The translations under genes and the position numbers were made by a program. The notes beneath the pieces are model-generated. The model did not search any database. It saw nothing but the letters and a program-made list of their open reading frames with translations, and was not told the origin of the DNA. Below are positions 1-10,200 of a stretch of 64,000 bases of DNA, piece by piece. Source of the DNA: Onchocerca lupi (lineage: Eukaryota; Nematoda; Chromadorea; Rhabditida; Onchocercidae); NCBI GenBank assembly GCA_028564675.1, contig JAOVVO010000083.1, positions 1 through 64,000 on the forward strand, read 5' to 3'. Numbering within the stretch: the first letter of the stretch is position 1; each line of letters opens with the position of its first letter.

Positions 1-12
1 TATATATATATA
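1..12. repeat. (TA)n run at window edge
   Basis: Simple TA dinucleotide run at the left edge. It probably belongs to the intron before the TFIIA exon. Confidence 0.8.
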
Positions 13-37
13 AGATGAACAGAGATCATTTTTGTAG

Positions 38-145
38 GTACATCGTGCTCGCAGTAAGTGGAAGTTCACACTGAAAGATGGGATAATGCATATACGTGGT
101 AAAGATCACTGCTTCCAGCGTTGTTCAGGTGAGGCAGAGTGGTAG
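38..145 (+). CDS. GTF2A1: TFIIA large subunit (alpha/beta), C-terminal exon, partial
   Basis: TFIIA stabilises TBP on promoter DNA in RNA polymerase II initiation. Only the last exon is in the window: after an acceptor ending TTTGTAG at 37, a 35-codon frame runs to TAG at 143-145. It contains KWKFTLKDGIM and ends GEAEW. From family knowledge, TFIIA-alpha/beta proteins close with a KWKF-LKDGIM beta-barrel strand and a final GDAEW or GEAEW, which is the part contacting TBP and DNA. A run reading GTGAGG at 129-134 looks like a splice donor, but reading through it gives the conserved C-terminus, so it is not used. Earlier exons lie left of the window. An overlapping 93-codon minus-strand frame is a shadow. 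The match is to the family; the human symbol is given for orientation. Confidence 0.85.
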   Translation, partial: VHRARSKWKFTLKDGIMHIRGKDHCFQRCSGEAEW

Positions 146-1003
146 CAGCAACTTTTATGAACAGAAGGAACTGTTTGGTTTTTGTTAAAGTATGTAAGTA
201 TGGCCAAAAATAGCATAAGATTCAAATCTAACTGAGTGCTTAGTATTAGTTTTAGAATCCAAATTTTAAGAAAATTTTTAAATAGTTTGTATGATTCAGT
301 TAGAATTTTTTTTTTATTTTTTAAGTTCAGCTGAACGAAATTTACGGGATGACTTGGTATTATTAAACATGGAGGAATAAGGTACATTAATCTATAACTT
401 TATTAGAATATATCGGGTGGAAAAGATAATTTTTTTTAAACATGCACGTATCTTACGAATTTATTTGTTGTGAATGCCATGGTAAATTTTAGATGTCAAT
501 ATTATGTAATGACTAGATATAGTAAACATGATTTGCTCTGAACATTTTTATGTTGATGATGTCATCGATTGTAGATTAAAGTATTTTGCTTGAATTTCAT
601 ATTTCATCATTCAATCGATGACATATTATAATGTGTCTGGTATGCTCTTAGATATTATGTTGTTTTCTGTTTAGCCGTTCTTTGTGCATCTGCTTTCTGT
701 GCCTTTGACCGCTTTTCCATCTGTATTTTGCTTTTTTGTTTGTATATTTTTCTCTGAAAGAATGCACCGGCGGCATTATTACTATTATTATTATTTGTTT
801 TTATTATTGTTATTATCATCATTACTATTATCACTTTTTCTACTGACAATTCATTATTGTTTTAAGAGTTGACTGAGGTATAAATCGCTTCATTTGATAA
901 ATGCATCTCGTTAAATTTCGCTTTTTTGTTCCATTCCACTTTCTTCGATTATGCTATCAGAAATCCTCGAAAGAACATTTTTCAGTCCGACAAAAATGAC
1001 CTT
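146..1003. other. 3' flank of TFIIA gene, no clear gene
   Basis: AT-rich flank with poly-T tracts and an ATT/TTA-rich simple-sequence stretch at about 775-840. Short complementary arms (GTCATCGATTG near 560 and CAATCGATGAC near 614) could form a weak hairpin. No coding frame here is convincing on either strand. Confidence 0.5.
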
Positions 1004-1117
1004 TTAATGTTCTTTGACATTTTCAATAACAAAATTGGCTGCAGCCTTTTGAACAATGATTATATATTTAGATGCCAAGTTTTGTTTTACAATGCGTTCA
1101 TCACAGCGTGAAAATTC
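1004..1117 (-). CDS. Candidate terminal exon, unrecognised
   Basis: On the minus strand an acceptor (ATCTATTAG) is followed by 37 open codons and TAA at 1004-1006. The peptide has protein-like composition (KQNLASKY, VQKAAANFVIENVKEH) unlike the Lys/Asn/Phe-rich noise of the flanks. No upstream exon could be joined: the last exon of the PDZ gene ends at its own stop at 1717, and the preceding PDZ exon has the wrong phase. It may be the end of a separate small gene or chance. Function unknown. Confidence 0.3.
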   Translation of the reverse strand, partial: EFSRCDERIVKQNLASKYIIIVQKAAANFVIENVKEH

Positions 1118-1311
1118 CTAATAGATGTTTTTTGCTTCACTAATTTGAAGACAATTGTTAGCATAGCTATCCGAAAGTATTAATTAACCATTTCAAAGTG
1201 ATTGATAGCAATGATTGCGCCGGAAAGCTTCAATAAGAAGTAGATCGGGGTTGGTGTCAGTCATCAATTTTTTTTTTTTTCCAGCAGAGTCAATGGGTAT
1301 AATGCAGGAAA

Positions 1312-1312
1312 A

Positions 1313-1365
<53 letters not shown>

Positions 1366-1392
1366 AATCTATATATATATACATATATATAT
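1312..1392. repeat. (CTAT)n microsatellite followed by (TA)n
   Basis: About 13 perfect CTAT units from 1312 to about 1365, then an AT/ATAC run to about 1392. Likely length-polymorphic. Confidence 0.95.
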
Positions 1393-1716
1393 AAGTCCAA
1401 AAATATTTAAAAAAACCGAAGGTGTGAAATAATTGCTAAAATGATCAAAGGAAAAATGTTTACTAGTAGGAAAAAATTATGAATAGGAACTAGTTAAGTT
1501 TAATTTTCATCAAAATTATAACAGTTATTACACTATTATTACCAAAAGTTCAGAAATATTAGAATTATCATTTCTTCTTTTTTGGTTTTCATATAAAATG
1601 TTTGATGTAACAGCAAAGAATAACGGCAATTGCATTATTATTTTTTGTGAATTTAAAACCCCTACAAGTAACACATATATTCATGCATTATTAATTTCAA
1701 TCTTTTTGAGTATATG

Positions 1717-4700
1717 TCAAAGAGAAGTGTCATTGTTGATCGTTGATCGATTATATACTTTATTGATACCTTCATCAGCAGTGCTGGAATATTTTCATGT
1801 GCGATTGGTATTTCTTCCGTTTTCTCATTTATTTGAATTCTTAAATTAATTAAGCGTGGCTTATCACTACAAAATTTTTCATTCCTTTCATGTCAAAGGA
1901 AATATACAGTGCTTTAATTTTAATACTAATATCGAAAATAATTTTAAACTTTATTCAACGAAATTTTAATTTGATGCACTATATCATCGTGCGATGTTAT
2001 TTAGTTGCTAATTTATTCATTTAAAATTTTTAAAAATATTTTCATATTTATAACAATTTTTTTTTGTGTTATTTATCCAGAATAAAATATATTATCATTT
2101 CAATATTAAAAATTGATGAGGAAAGATAGAAAAAGGAGTGAAAAAAGGAAACGTTTATTGTTTTAATTTTAATATTGTATCGAAATTAATTGGAAATATT
2201 AAAAAGAATTACTTGAAATTATATTTTTAGACATCAATCGTTTCTAGTAATGATACATTTAATGTTATTTAAACGATATTTAAATATTGATGAAACTTAC
2301 TCCTGATATTTTAAAATATTTTGGTAAGATTTTAAATCAGGATTTCGTTTCATTCGTTTACATTCTTGCTTACAAATATCGATTACATCAGATGCAAAAG
2401 ATAAATCCATTTCGACCAATTTTTCAACCATTAATGCTTGGCGAACATATGCTGCTGCTAATGTATGATTTACCTGTTCAATTATTAAAGTTATCTAAAT
2501 TTGGATATATGGAATATGCATAAATTAAATTTATTTAAAATATGGGCGACAATTACCATCAGAAAATATATAATCATAAAATATCAACTTATAATCTTCT
2601 CTTTTCGGGTATACGTCAATTTTATTTATTATTTACGCTATCTATTCTTCACAAATAATATAAATTAAAAAATTCAATTTAGTATACTAATATGATGATT
2701 TTAAAATATTGAAATGAACATTTTAATCAATTTATGTCAATTTAGATAGTTTAAGAACTTCGCTTCATTATCATATTATTATTTTTTTTTTTTTTTTGAA
2801 GTTTCAAAATTCTTAATTTTTAATTTAAGTTAGGAAACTAAAGTAGTGATGAGTTTAAAAAAAAAAAAATATGTTTAACTCATTTACAACTTTTCAAAAA
2901 AAAGAAAAAAAGTGAAGAAATGCTATTTTGTATGAATTCTTTCTATGAATTCATCATAACTGATGGCGAAAGAAGTCAAATAACCTTCCAAATTTTTCTT
3001 TATAAAAAGATGAAAATGTTGAAATTTTCGAAAAATTTCTGTTAACAGTCTGTAAATAATAGAGTGATAAACTTTTATGATTAAATGACTCAGACGGATC
3101 AATTTTAGAAACTTTTTTTGAGAAATCTTTCAAAAAAAAAAAGATTTTCCAAAAAAAGAAACAATGGTTGATCAGCGTTAGCACTGAAATATGTATACGT
3201 AAGATTACGTTTATTCACATAACATCGAATCTTTTCATTATTGTTAATACTTTATGAAAAAGTATTGAAATTAATCACTTTACAAGTTGGAATTTGAAAT
3301 TTGGAATTAAAAATTAAGTTACACTTGTTCGCAAAACGATGAATTGAAAAAAAAGAATTATTACACATTCGTTTTTCCGTAATGCAGCATGAATGCCATT
3401 AAATACGTCTGTAACCGTTGTAATCGATACGGAATCGACATTTAAGATTTTTGCATCACCTACGTTATACTCATTCCTGCCAATGTATGCTCAACGATGC
3501 ATGTTACAAATACCTCAAAAAAGTATTTCATAATTTCAATTTTACCTGAAAATCAAGTTTTAGCGATATTTATTTCCAAATAGTTTTCATTTCATTTTTT
3601 AATTTAAAAGTATGAAAAATTTGGCAATAGTGACTGGAAATTTTTGAAAAGCTTTCTTCTTTGAAAAAAAAAAATCTTATTTTTCCAATTCTTTTTTCAT
3701 CTAATTCATTTCAAAAAAAAACGCGAAAATCATACTATTTAAATTTAAAAAAAAAAAGTGATAAATTTCAATTTGTAAAATGACGAAATATTGTAATAAA
3801 AGTGTTAATTAATATCGAAATATAGTACAACATTTTATTTTCAATTTTTATCCGAATTTTTGTATTTTAATTTTTATGCTTTCGATTTATATTTCTATAT
3901 AATGTATAAATTGGAAAAAGAAATCATTGTCGGGAACACCGAAATTGATTCCCTACTAAAACTAATTATTATGGAAAATTGTAAAATCAAATGATTAAAA
4001 TTTTTGTGAAATTCTTTTTTTTTTTGACTCATCATCTGTAAAATTATCTCTCATTGGGTGCCTTGTCCATGCTCATTTACAACCACATCAAAGCGTCTCC
4101 GCTTACAGCTAACAAAGCCATTAATCTTTTGTGCTTGTAAAACTGTCACTATTCTTCAATTCAATTAAACTGTCGTAACATTTTTTCCTTTGTTAACAAT
4201 TTTTTTTTCTTAAAATTATTTCAACATCAACTGTCTTATATCCCAATACTCCCAATTCTTAACATTTAATAAACCCCACTTAATTCCAAAAAAAAACCAC
4301 TTTTTCTTTATTCATTCTTTCAAATTGGTTCGCTGAGATCCAGACGATCTAAAACCACGCTTGCTCCTGAGCAAGCTCCCAATAATCTCTTTCAAATACC
4401 CAATCGACATCACTCAATTTACTTCACTAAACGCCTGATTTCTATTGTACTGTTAACTACATATTATTCAATTACTACTATTCTGAATAAAGAATTTGAT
4501 ATAAATCTATTCCTTCCACAGCTCTAATCAGATTTCAAACCTTCCACAACAATCATGAAGATGACCTTATTATACGATTTAATAGAGTGCAAGTTTGCAG
4601 TTATAAATGAGATAAATAACGACGATGTGATACTTATAATTCGTTCATAGCCTTCCGGGAATCGATTTTCTTCCATTTTCAAATTTGCTGTCGATCGGAT

Positions 4701-5191
4701 TCCATTGATTTTCAACTACACCATATCATATGCGGTAATTAATTATACTGATTATAAATTTAAAATATACAAATGATTAACATTTATATCGTAAATATCG
4801 TTTTTCAAATGAAGTACATTCACAAAGATGTTTATAAAAGAAATATTATAGGTATATTAAAAATTATCAATATAAAGCTCTGGAATTCTTTAATGAAATA
4901 TGTTGACAATTTGTTTGATTGAAAAATGATATAATTTTTTTAATTGCTATCAATATTACCATCATTTTATAATTATTACCACAATTGTGATAATTTATAT
5001 TGCCATTGAAAAAAACAAACATTATAATCGTTTTTGCCAATTTTTGTTAGAAATTCTTCAAATTGCTTTTGTGATTTAATTTTTTTGTCATCATTTTTTG
5101 TAATAATATCACCGAATTGTAGCAGTTGTTCAGCTGATGATCCAAGCTCAATTTTTGTTATAGCCACTGATTTAGTTGTCACTGTTCCAAT
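1717..5191 (-). CDS. Tandem PDZ-domain protein (nematode type), 5' end missing, frameshift
   Basis: Minus-strand exons with matching phases: 5021-5191, 4634-4715, 3365-3545, 2301-2473, 1717-1783 (stop TGA). The first exon holds most of a PDZ domain (VAITKIELGSSAEQLLQFGD then a KIKSQKQFEEFL helix). The second carries RFPEGYERI, a linker motif I associate with nematode tandem-PDZ proteins. The third holds a second PDZ (CIVEHTLAG, then VGDAKILNVD and DVFNGIHAAL), but the two halves are in different frames: the exon is one base short near 3472. The fourth exon is helical (AAAYVRQALMVEKLVEMD, DVIDICKQE) with a perfect GTAAGT donor. The protein ends DTSL, which resembles a class I PDZ ligand. PDZ proteins scaffold membrane or junction complexes; the partner is unknown. 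No confident start: a seven-codon ATG exon at 5984-6004 fits the phase but is speculative. The join from 3365 to 2473 is phase-compatible, but the second PDZ would end short. Confidence 0.65.
2954..3049 (-). other. Alternative exon-like frame in PDZ gene intron
   Basis: After an acceptor (TTATTTACAG) 31 codons are open to a TGA at 2954-2956. The entry phase matches exon 3365-3545, so it could be an alternative last exon of the PDZ gene. The peptide (TVNRNFSKIS onward) matches nothing I know, and joining on to exon 2301-2473 would hit a stop. Weak. Confidence 0.2.
4025..4551 (+). mobile_element. LTR-like dispersed repeat, copy 1 (possible solo LTR)
   Basis: About 527 bases that align along their whole length, in the same orientation, with 28301-28807. 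Shared blocks include CATCATCTG near the start, the TTCAATTAAACTG block, TATATCCCAA, CCAATCGACATCAC, ACGCCTGATTT and CCTTCCACAACA at the end. It starts TG, ends CA and has AATAAA at 4486-4491 near the 3' end, as in an LTR. No internal coding region is present and no clear target-site duplication was seen. It lies in the intron of the PDZ gene between exons 3365-3545 and 4634-4715. A non-LTR or MITE origin is not excluded. Confidence 0.65.
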
Positions 5192-7299
5192 CTATTTAAA
5201 TTTATCATTATTCCGCTCTATGAACTTAATATGCATAATACTTCTCTGTTATAATAATCAGAATATAAGTAAGTCATTGAGTATTTTTCTATTCTATTAA
5301 AAATTTAATGACAGGAGGTAATGATAGATTTCTTTCACTGATACTGACTTTTTGTTAGTTTAAAAAATAAAAATTATTTCATTTTGATCGATATTTGTTT
5401 GTTACAAACAAAATTATATCTTCTTATTTCTTTACTTCTTTTCAACAAAGTATTTTCAACAATCAAGGTTTCTTGGAGAATGGATTTTTATCTATTACTG
5501 ACATTAACCCCCTTTTTTCCTTTGATAATTCCTTGAAAAATTTGGCAGTAAGCAGTTGGTATTTTTTTGTATAATGCTTCCACATATGCATAATCGATTT
5601 TCTAAATTTATTTTTCAATCAAAATTGTATGACTTAATTTGTCAATGCAAAATTAATTAAATAATTTAGGAAACTATAGAAACATCTTGTCAATTTACTG
5701 CTTCATAAATTCTCTGCATTAATTTTATCTATCATTTACATAATTATGTATCTGTATACCGTGTAAATGCCATATTTAAGCGTATATTTAAGTACACGTA
5801 TTCCTGTCGTATGCGTAAACAGATTTGTTAACAAGATGGCTTTTTAGGCTTGATATACAACTTTTACATTAAAAAAAATTTTTTTCCCATATTTTTTAAA
5901 TTATTCTTGATACAAAGATGTAAGAAAAAGTATCATGCATTGTATAGTATAATAACTTTAAACTTAATAATTTAAAATTGAACCTTTACTATAGTATCCT
6001 TCATTTTTGTAATCATCCGGCTGATTTATTAAAGGATGCTGTTGCTGTTAATAATTTATTTTAGATAAAATTCCCACTAATATTTTTTTTTCTTAGGACA
6101 CTTTTTTCCCAAATTATATAAATCTGTTATATTTCACATTTTAATGAAATAATCTATTTTCACGTTTTAATATAGCATCACTTTACGAATTCAGTATGAT
6201 CTATTATAATTAATAGTATGGTAAAGATAGAGAAAGTGTATTTAAATTTTACTAATGTTTTCACATATAGCTATAATCTTTTTCTTCTTTTTTCTTACTT
6301 TATAGTCGACATGCATGAAATTTTATTTTTAGGAATGCGATGGGAAATCATAATTCTCAGCTAATCTCTAAGAAAAATATTTAATCATGCAAGGATAACA
6401 TTTACTGCCTAAAGCATTATAGTGCAATTTAGTTGTTATCATCTTTCTTCATAGCTTATTATTTGCCTGTTTATTAAACGAAACGCGAAAAAGTATTATA
6501 GGAATGAAGAAGTATACATCGAAGAATCCCAAGACAATGACACTGAATATGATTCGTTACCCATTGATGTTTAGACCGCTTACGGAGTGATGAAATAAGA
6601 AACTAAGCAAAAGCTAGTCTGATTTATTTTATAAATATTTGTGTAAAATGAATAAAAAAAAATTCTATCAATTCCAAAATTTGCACATTTTAATTTGAAG
6701 GGGTAAAATTAAAAAAAAAAAAAAAATGCGATGCAGAGTTTATAGAATTTAGTATCTCATGCAGCATCAATATGTCGCATTCAGAATCTTGCTTTATCCA
6801 TCATCATTCTGTCGCATTCAGAATCTTGCCCTATCCATCATCATTCTGTCGCATTCAGAATCTTGCCTTATCCATCATCATTCTGTCGCATTCAGAATCT
6901 TGCCTTATCTATCATCATTTTGTCGCATTCAGTATCTTGATTATTTAGCATCATTACGTGGCATTCCTATCGCAATCCTGCATTATCTCTAAATAGCCAT
7001 TGTAACACTTTTAGAATTATGTGGACTTATGCTATGCACATGTCTTACTTGTATTCGTTGACTCAGTGATAGTTATTTACGTGTGTGATAAGTCACATGC
7101 ATGAAAGTGCAAAAATCATACATAAACTTATTATAAAATTATTATATCACATTCAAATTATCGGAATCATAAATTAATCATATGAAATCTATAATTACAA
7201 TAAATGAAATAACATTAATAATAGCAATTAATGATGAATAATAGAGCAAAATGTGAAAGTGAAATGAATTGCTGGTTGCGATGGTTTAGTTCATTGTAA
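5192..7299. other. Interval between PDZ and channel genes
   Basis: AT-rich DNA holding the 37-bp tandem array at 6773-6985 and a possible seven-codon first exon of the PDZ gene at 5984-6004 (ATG then a donor AAG/GTTCAA). No other supported gene. Confidence 0.5.
6773..6985. repeat. 37-bp minisatellite, five good copies plus a degenerate one
   Basis: Units start at 6773, 6810, 6847, 6884 and 6921, each opening TGTCGCATTCAG and containing ATCTTG and ATCATCATT. The last copies diverge and a sixth, from about 6958, is degenerate. Because 37 is not a multiple of three, the 77-codon plus-strand frame running through it cycles frames between copies; I treat it as non-coding. Confidence 0.95.
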
Positions 7300-10200
7300 T
7301 TAATCTTCATTGGTATACCAGCTGTAATATAACCAGTAACAGGTCGAAAAGAGCAAAAATACTGATGGAAACAAGAATCGACTATCTGTAAATGATTAAA
7401 TTTAACTGTAATTGTATTGCGAAATTTAAAAAAAAGACTTGAGAAAAGTAAATTTAATAATTTAAACTAGATGAAAAAATTAAAAATTATCACTCAAATG
7501 ATTACTTAAATCCTTAAGTATTTATTATAAATATTAAAATAACTTACAGTAATCAATTTGTCTTGCTACAAATTCATTTGATGCCATACATTTTTGGCAC
7601 GGCTTTGAAATGTCAAAATTATTAAAAAATTTGCCATGTTCTTGCTGTGTTTTAGCAACCAGTGTCTGAAAAATATATATGCCACTTTCTTTTGCTATTT
7701 TTAAATTAATTTATAAATGTATAGAAATGTATTTAATATAATTAAGTAAACATGAATTCATTTAATTTTGTTCATACATTCCAAACATTAATATAATTGT
7801 GCTAAGTATCACTAAAGATTTCAAAAAAAGCAATTAGCAAGTGAATGTTTGTTATTGCAACTTAAGACAAAAATCAAATTTAAATTTAAAAATTTCGTTC
7901 TATTTAAATAAATGAATTTATTAATTTATAACATAGCCATTATCGTTGCTTTTAAACAAAATATTAATATGTCTTTTCTTTTTCTTTCCTTTCTGGCAGG
8001 AAGAAAAGGTATTAATTCAATTTTTTTATTTAAAAGTTCAAAATATTTACCGCAGTATTACGTAAACATCGCGTAAGTCCAGCGGACACGGTATAGGCGT
8101 TTATCGAATTTGTATGACCGTTATCTATCGAATATCTTCTAGTACGACTCGATGTTATTGGACTTTTTGGTTCCAAATTTTTCTATAACATTCCCTATTT
8201 ATTATCAATATTATGTATAAAACTTGAAAATAGTACATAAAAAGAATTCTGATGAAAATCATTAAATTAAATAATCATTTCGAAACGTTTCCATGATTAC
8301 ATTAGGAAGCTGCTGAATTATAATCAAGCAAAATTCATTCGAATTCTTATGGACAGTATTCGCAAAAATGAAGTTTTTGAATAGATTAATCATTGAAACG
8401 TCTCAAAACATTTCGGAAAATAGAATAAAAAGTAGCAAAGATGTTTTTAAAAATTGAATTCTTTCAAATTTGTAGTTTAAAAAGAAAAATTATTTCTATT
8501 AAAGTGGCATTATTTCAAAAAACTACAATTTGAAACTAACTCTCAGAAAATTTTTTCATTCATTTGGATAATTTTTTATTGAAATTAAAGTAGACAACGT
8601 TTGCAAAAAGTGAAATTACCTTTTCAAAAAAAAGAAAGAATAAACTACAATTTTTGTTCAAGATAAAGCGAACAATATTTGGAAAAAAGTTGAAATTTAA
8701 AACAAATAATGTTTAAATACAGCAAAGTTTTTTCTTTTTTTTTGAGTTTGAAGTTTTATGTGATTTTTACTAAAATTAAAAAACAACAATATTTGGGAAA
8801 AAGTTAAAATTTAAGTATTAGTAAATAATTTGTTTAACCTTTTCCAATTCAGGATAAATTTCAGAGGCACCAAAAATACGGCGATGCATGCAATCGTAAT
8901 CACGTTTAGTTAAATAGTAGCTTACGAACGAATATTCCAATAATACAAGAAATATTAATGCCTAAAAAAGTAAAATTCTTCCATCTTCACTACTTTATTT
9001 TTAAAAATTTGAATGTTTACTAAAGTTTTTTGAAATTATAGATGACATTTTTCATCCCTTTCAATCATCCATTTTAAATATGAAAATGTAATTAAAGTCA
9101 GATTAATGCTTTATAAAATTTTGAAATTAGTATTTAATAAACATTATTTGCATTTGGCAGAAATTCAAATAAATAAATGTTTTTATTTATTTGTTTTTGT
9201 TCCTTCTTCGCTAATGAATTAGTGAATAATAAAAAATATTGATACAATATTAAGTTACTGAGTATGACTTTTAATTGTTGATTCATCTATTGAAAATTAC
9301 ATTAAATAAATGAATTAATCATAGATTAAGCTGTTTAAAAGCTAAAGCTAAAAAAGAAAAAAGCTATCCAAAGACTAATTAAATTAAGAAAATAAATTTT
9401 GAATTTCTACAAAATACTGATTTTTTTAAAGCGGAAAATTTTCTTAATATATTAAGAAATGATTAGATAACATGGAAAATTGTTAGATAACGAGTAATAT
9501 TTCAATTATAAGAGTGAAAAAAAAAAAGAATAAAGGAAAATCAAAAATTACCTGTGAGAATGTTAGCCAAATATCCAGTGCTTTGATATAACTAACCTGA
9601 AATTATAATTATTTTAATTGATGAACCAATCAACAAGTAGTATATTAGAATGTCAAATATGGTTTTATATTAAAAATGAGCGAATAGAACACTGGAAAAT
9701 AATAAGCATTGATAAAGAAAGTAAAAGCATATATATAAAAGGACCATTTAATTTGAAATATAAAATCTTATTTCTATACGACATGATATCAATTTAAGTA
9801 TTTAAGTGCGATAATATGATGGTTTATGTTTTGCAATTTATTTAAGGAATAATTTTTTCATCATTATTCTTTTTTTTTTTTCTTGTTTTTTTTGCATTCG
9901 CAAGTGCTGCGTTTGATGGATAAATTGCAAAATTTGGATGCTAGGCACAAATCAAATGATTATTCAAATAAAGGAATAAATATTTTGATTATTAATAAGT
10001 TGCATCGTTTGTAGTATAAAATTAGAAACAGAAATATCGTAAATTTTAAGTCTTAATTTGAAATATGTAGATAATTTACAAATTTTGAAATAATTTATCA
10101 ATTTAAAAAGTTAAAACTCAATGTATTATAATATTTTGTTAACTTTCTGTCTGTTTATTTTTCTTCCCACTTCAACTTTTTTATTTGCTTTTTATTTAAT

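Noticed and set aside
684..872. Plus-strand frame with a Tyr/Leu run
   Set aside because: It is produced by an ATT/TTA simple-sequence tract; no splice sites or known motif.
2287..2523. 78-codon plus-strand frame
   Set aside because: It is the shadow of the minus-strand exon 2301-2473, which has matching splice sites and better composition.
6759..6992. 77-codon plus-strand frame with internal repeats
   Set aside because: It runs through a 37-bp minisatellite whose unit length is not a multiple of three.
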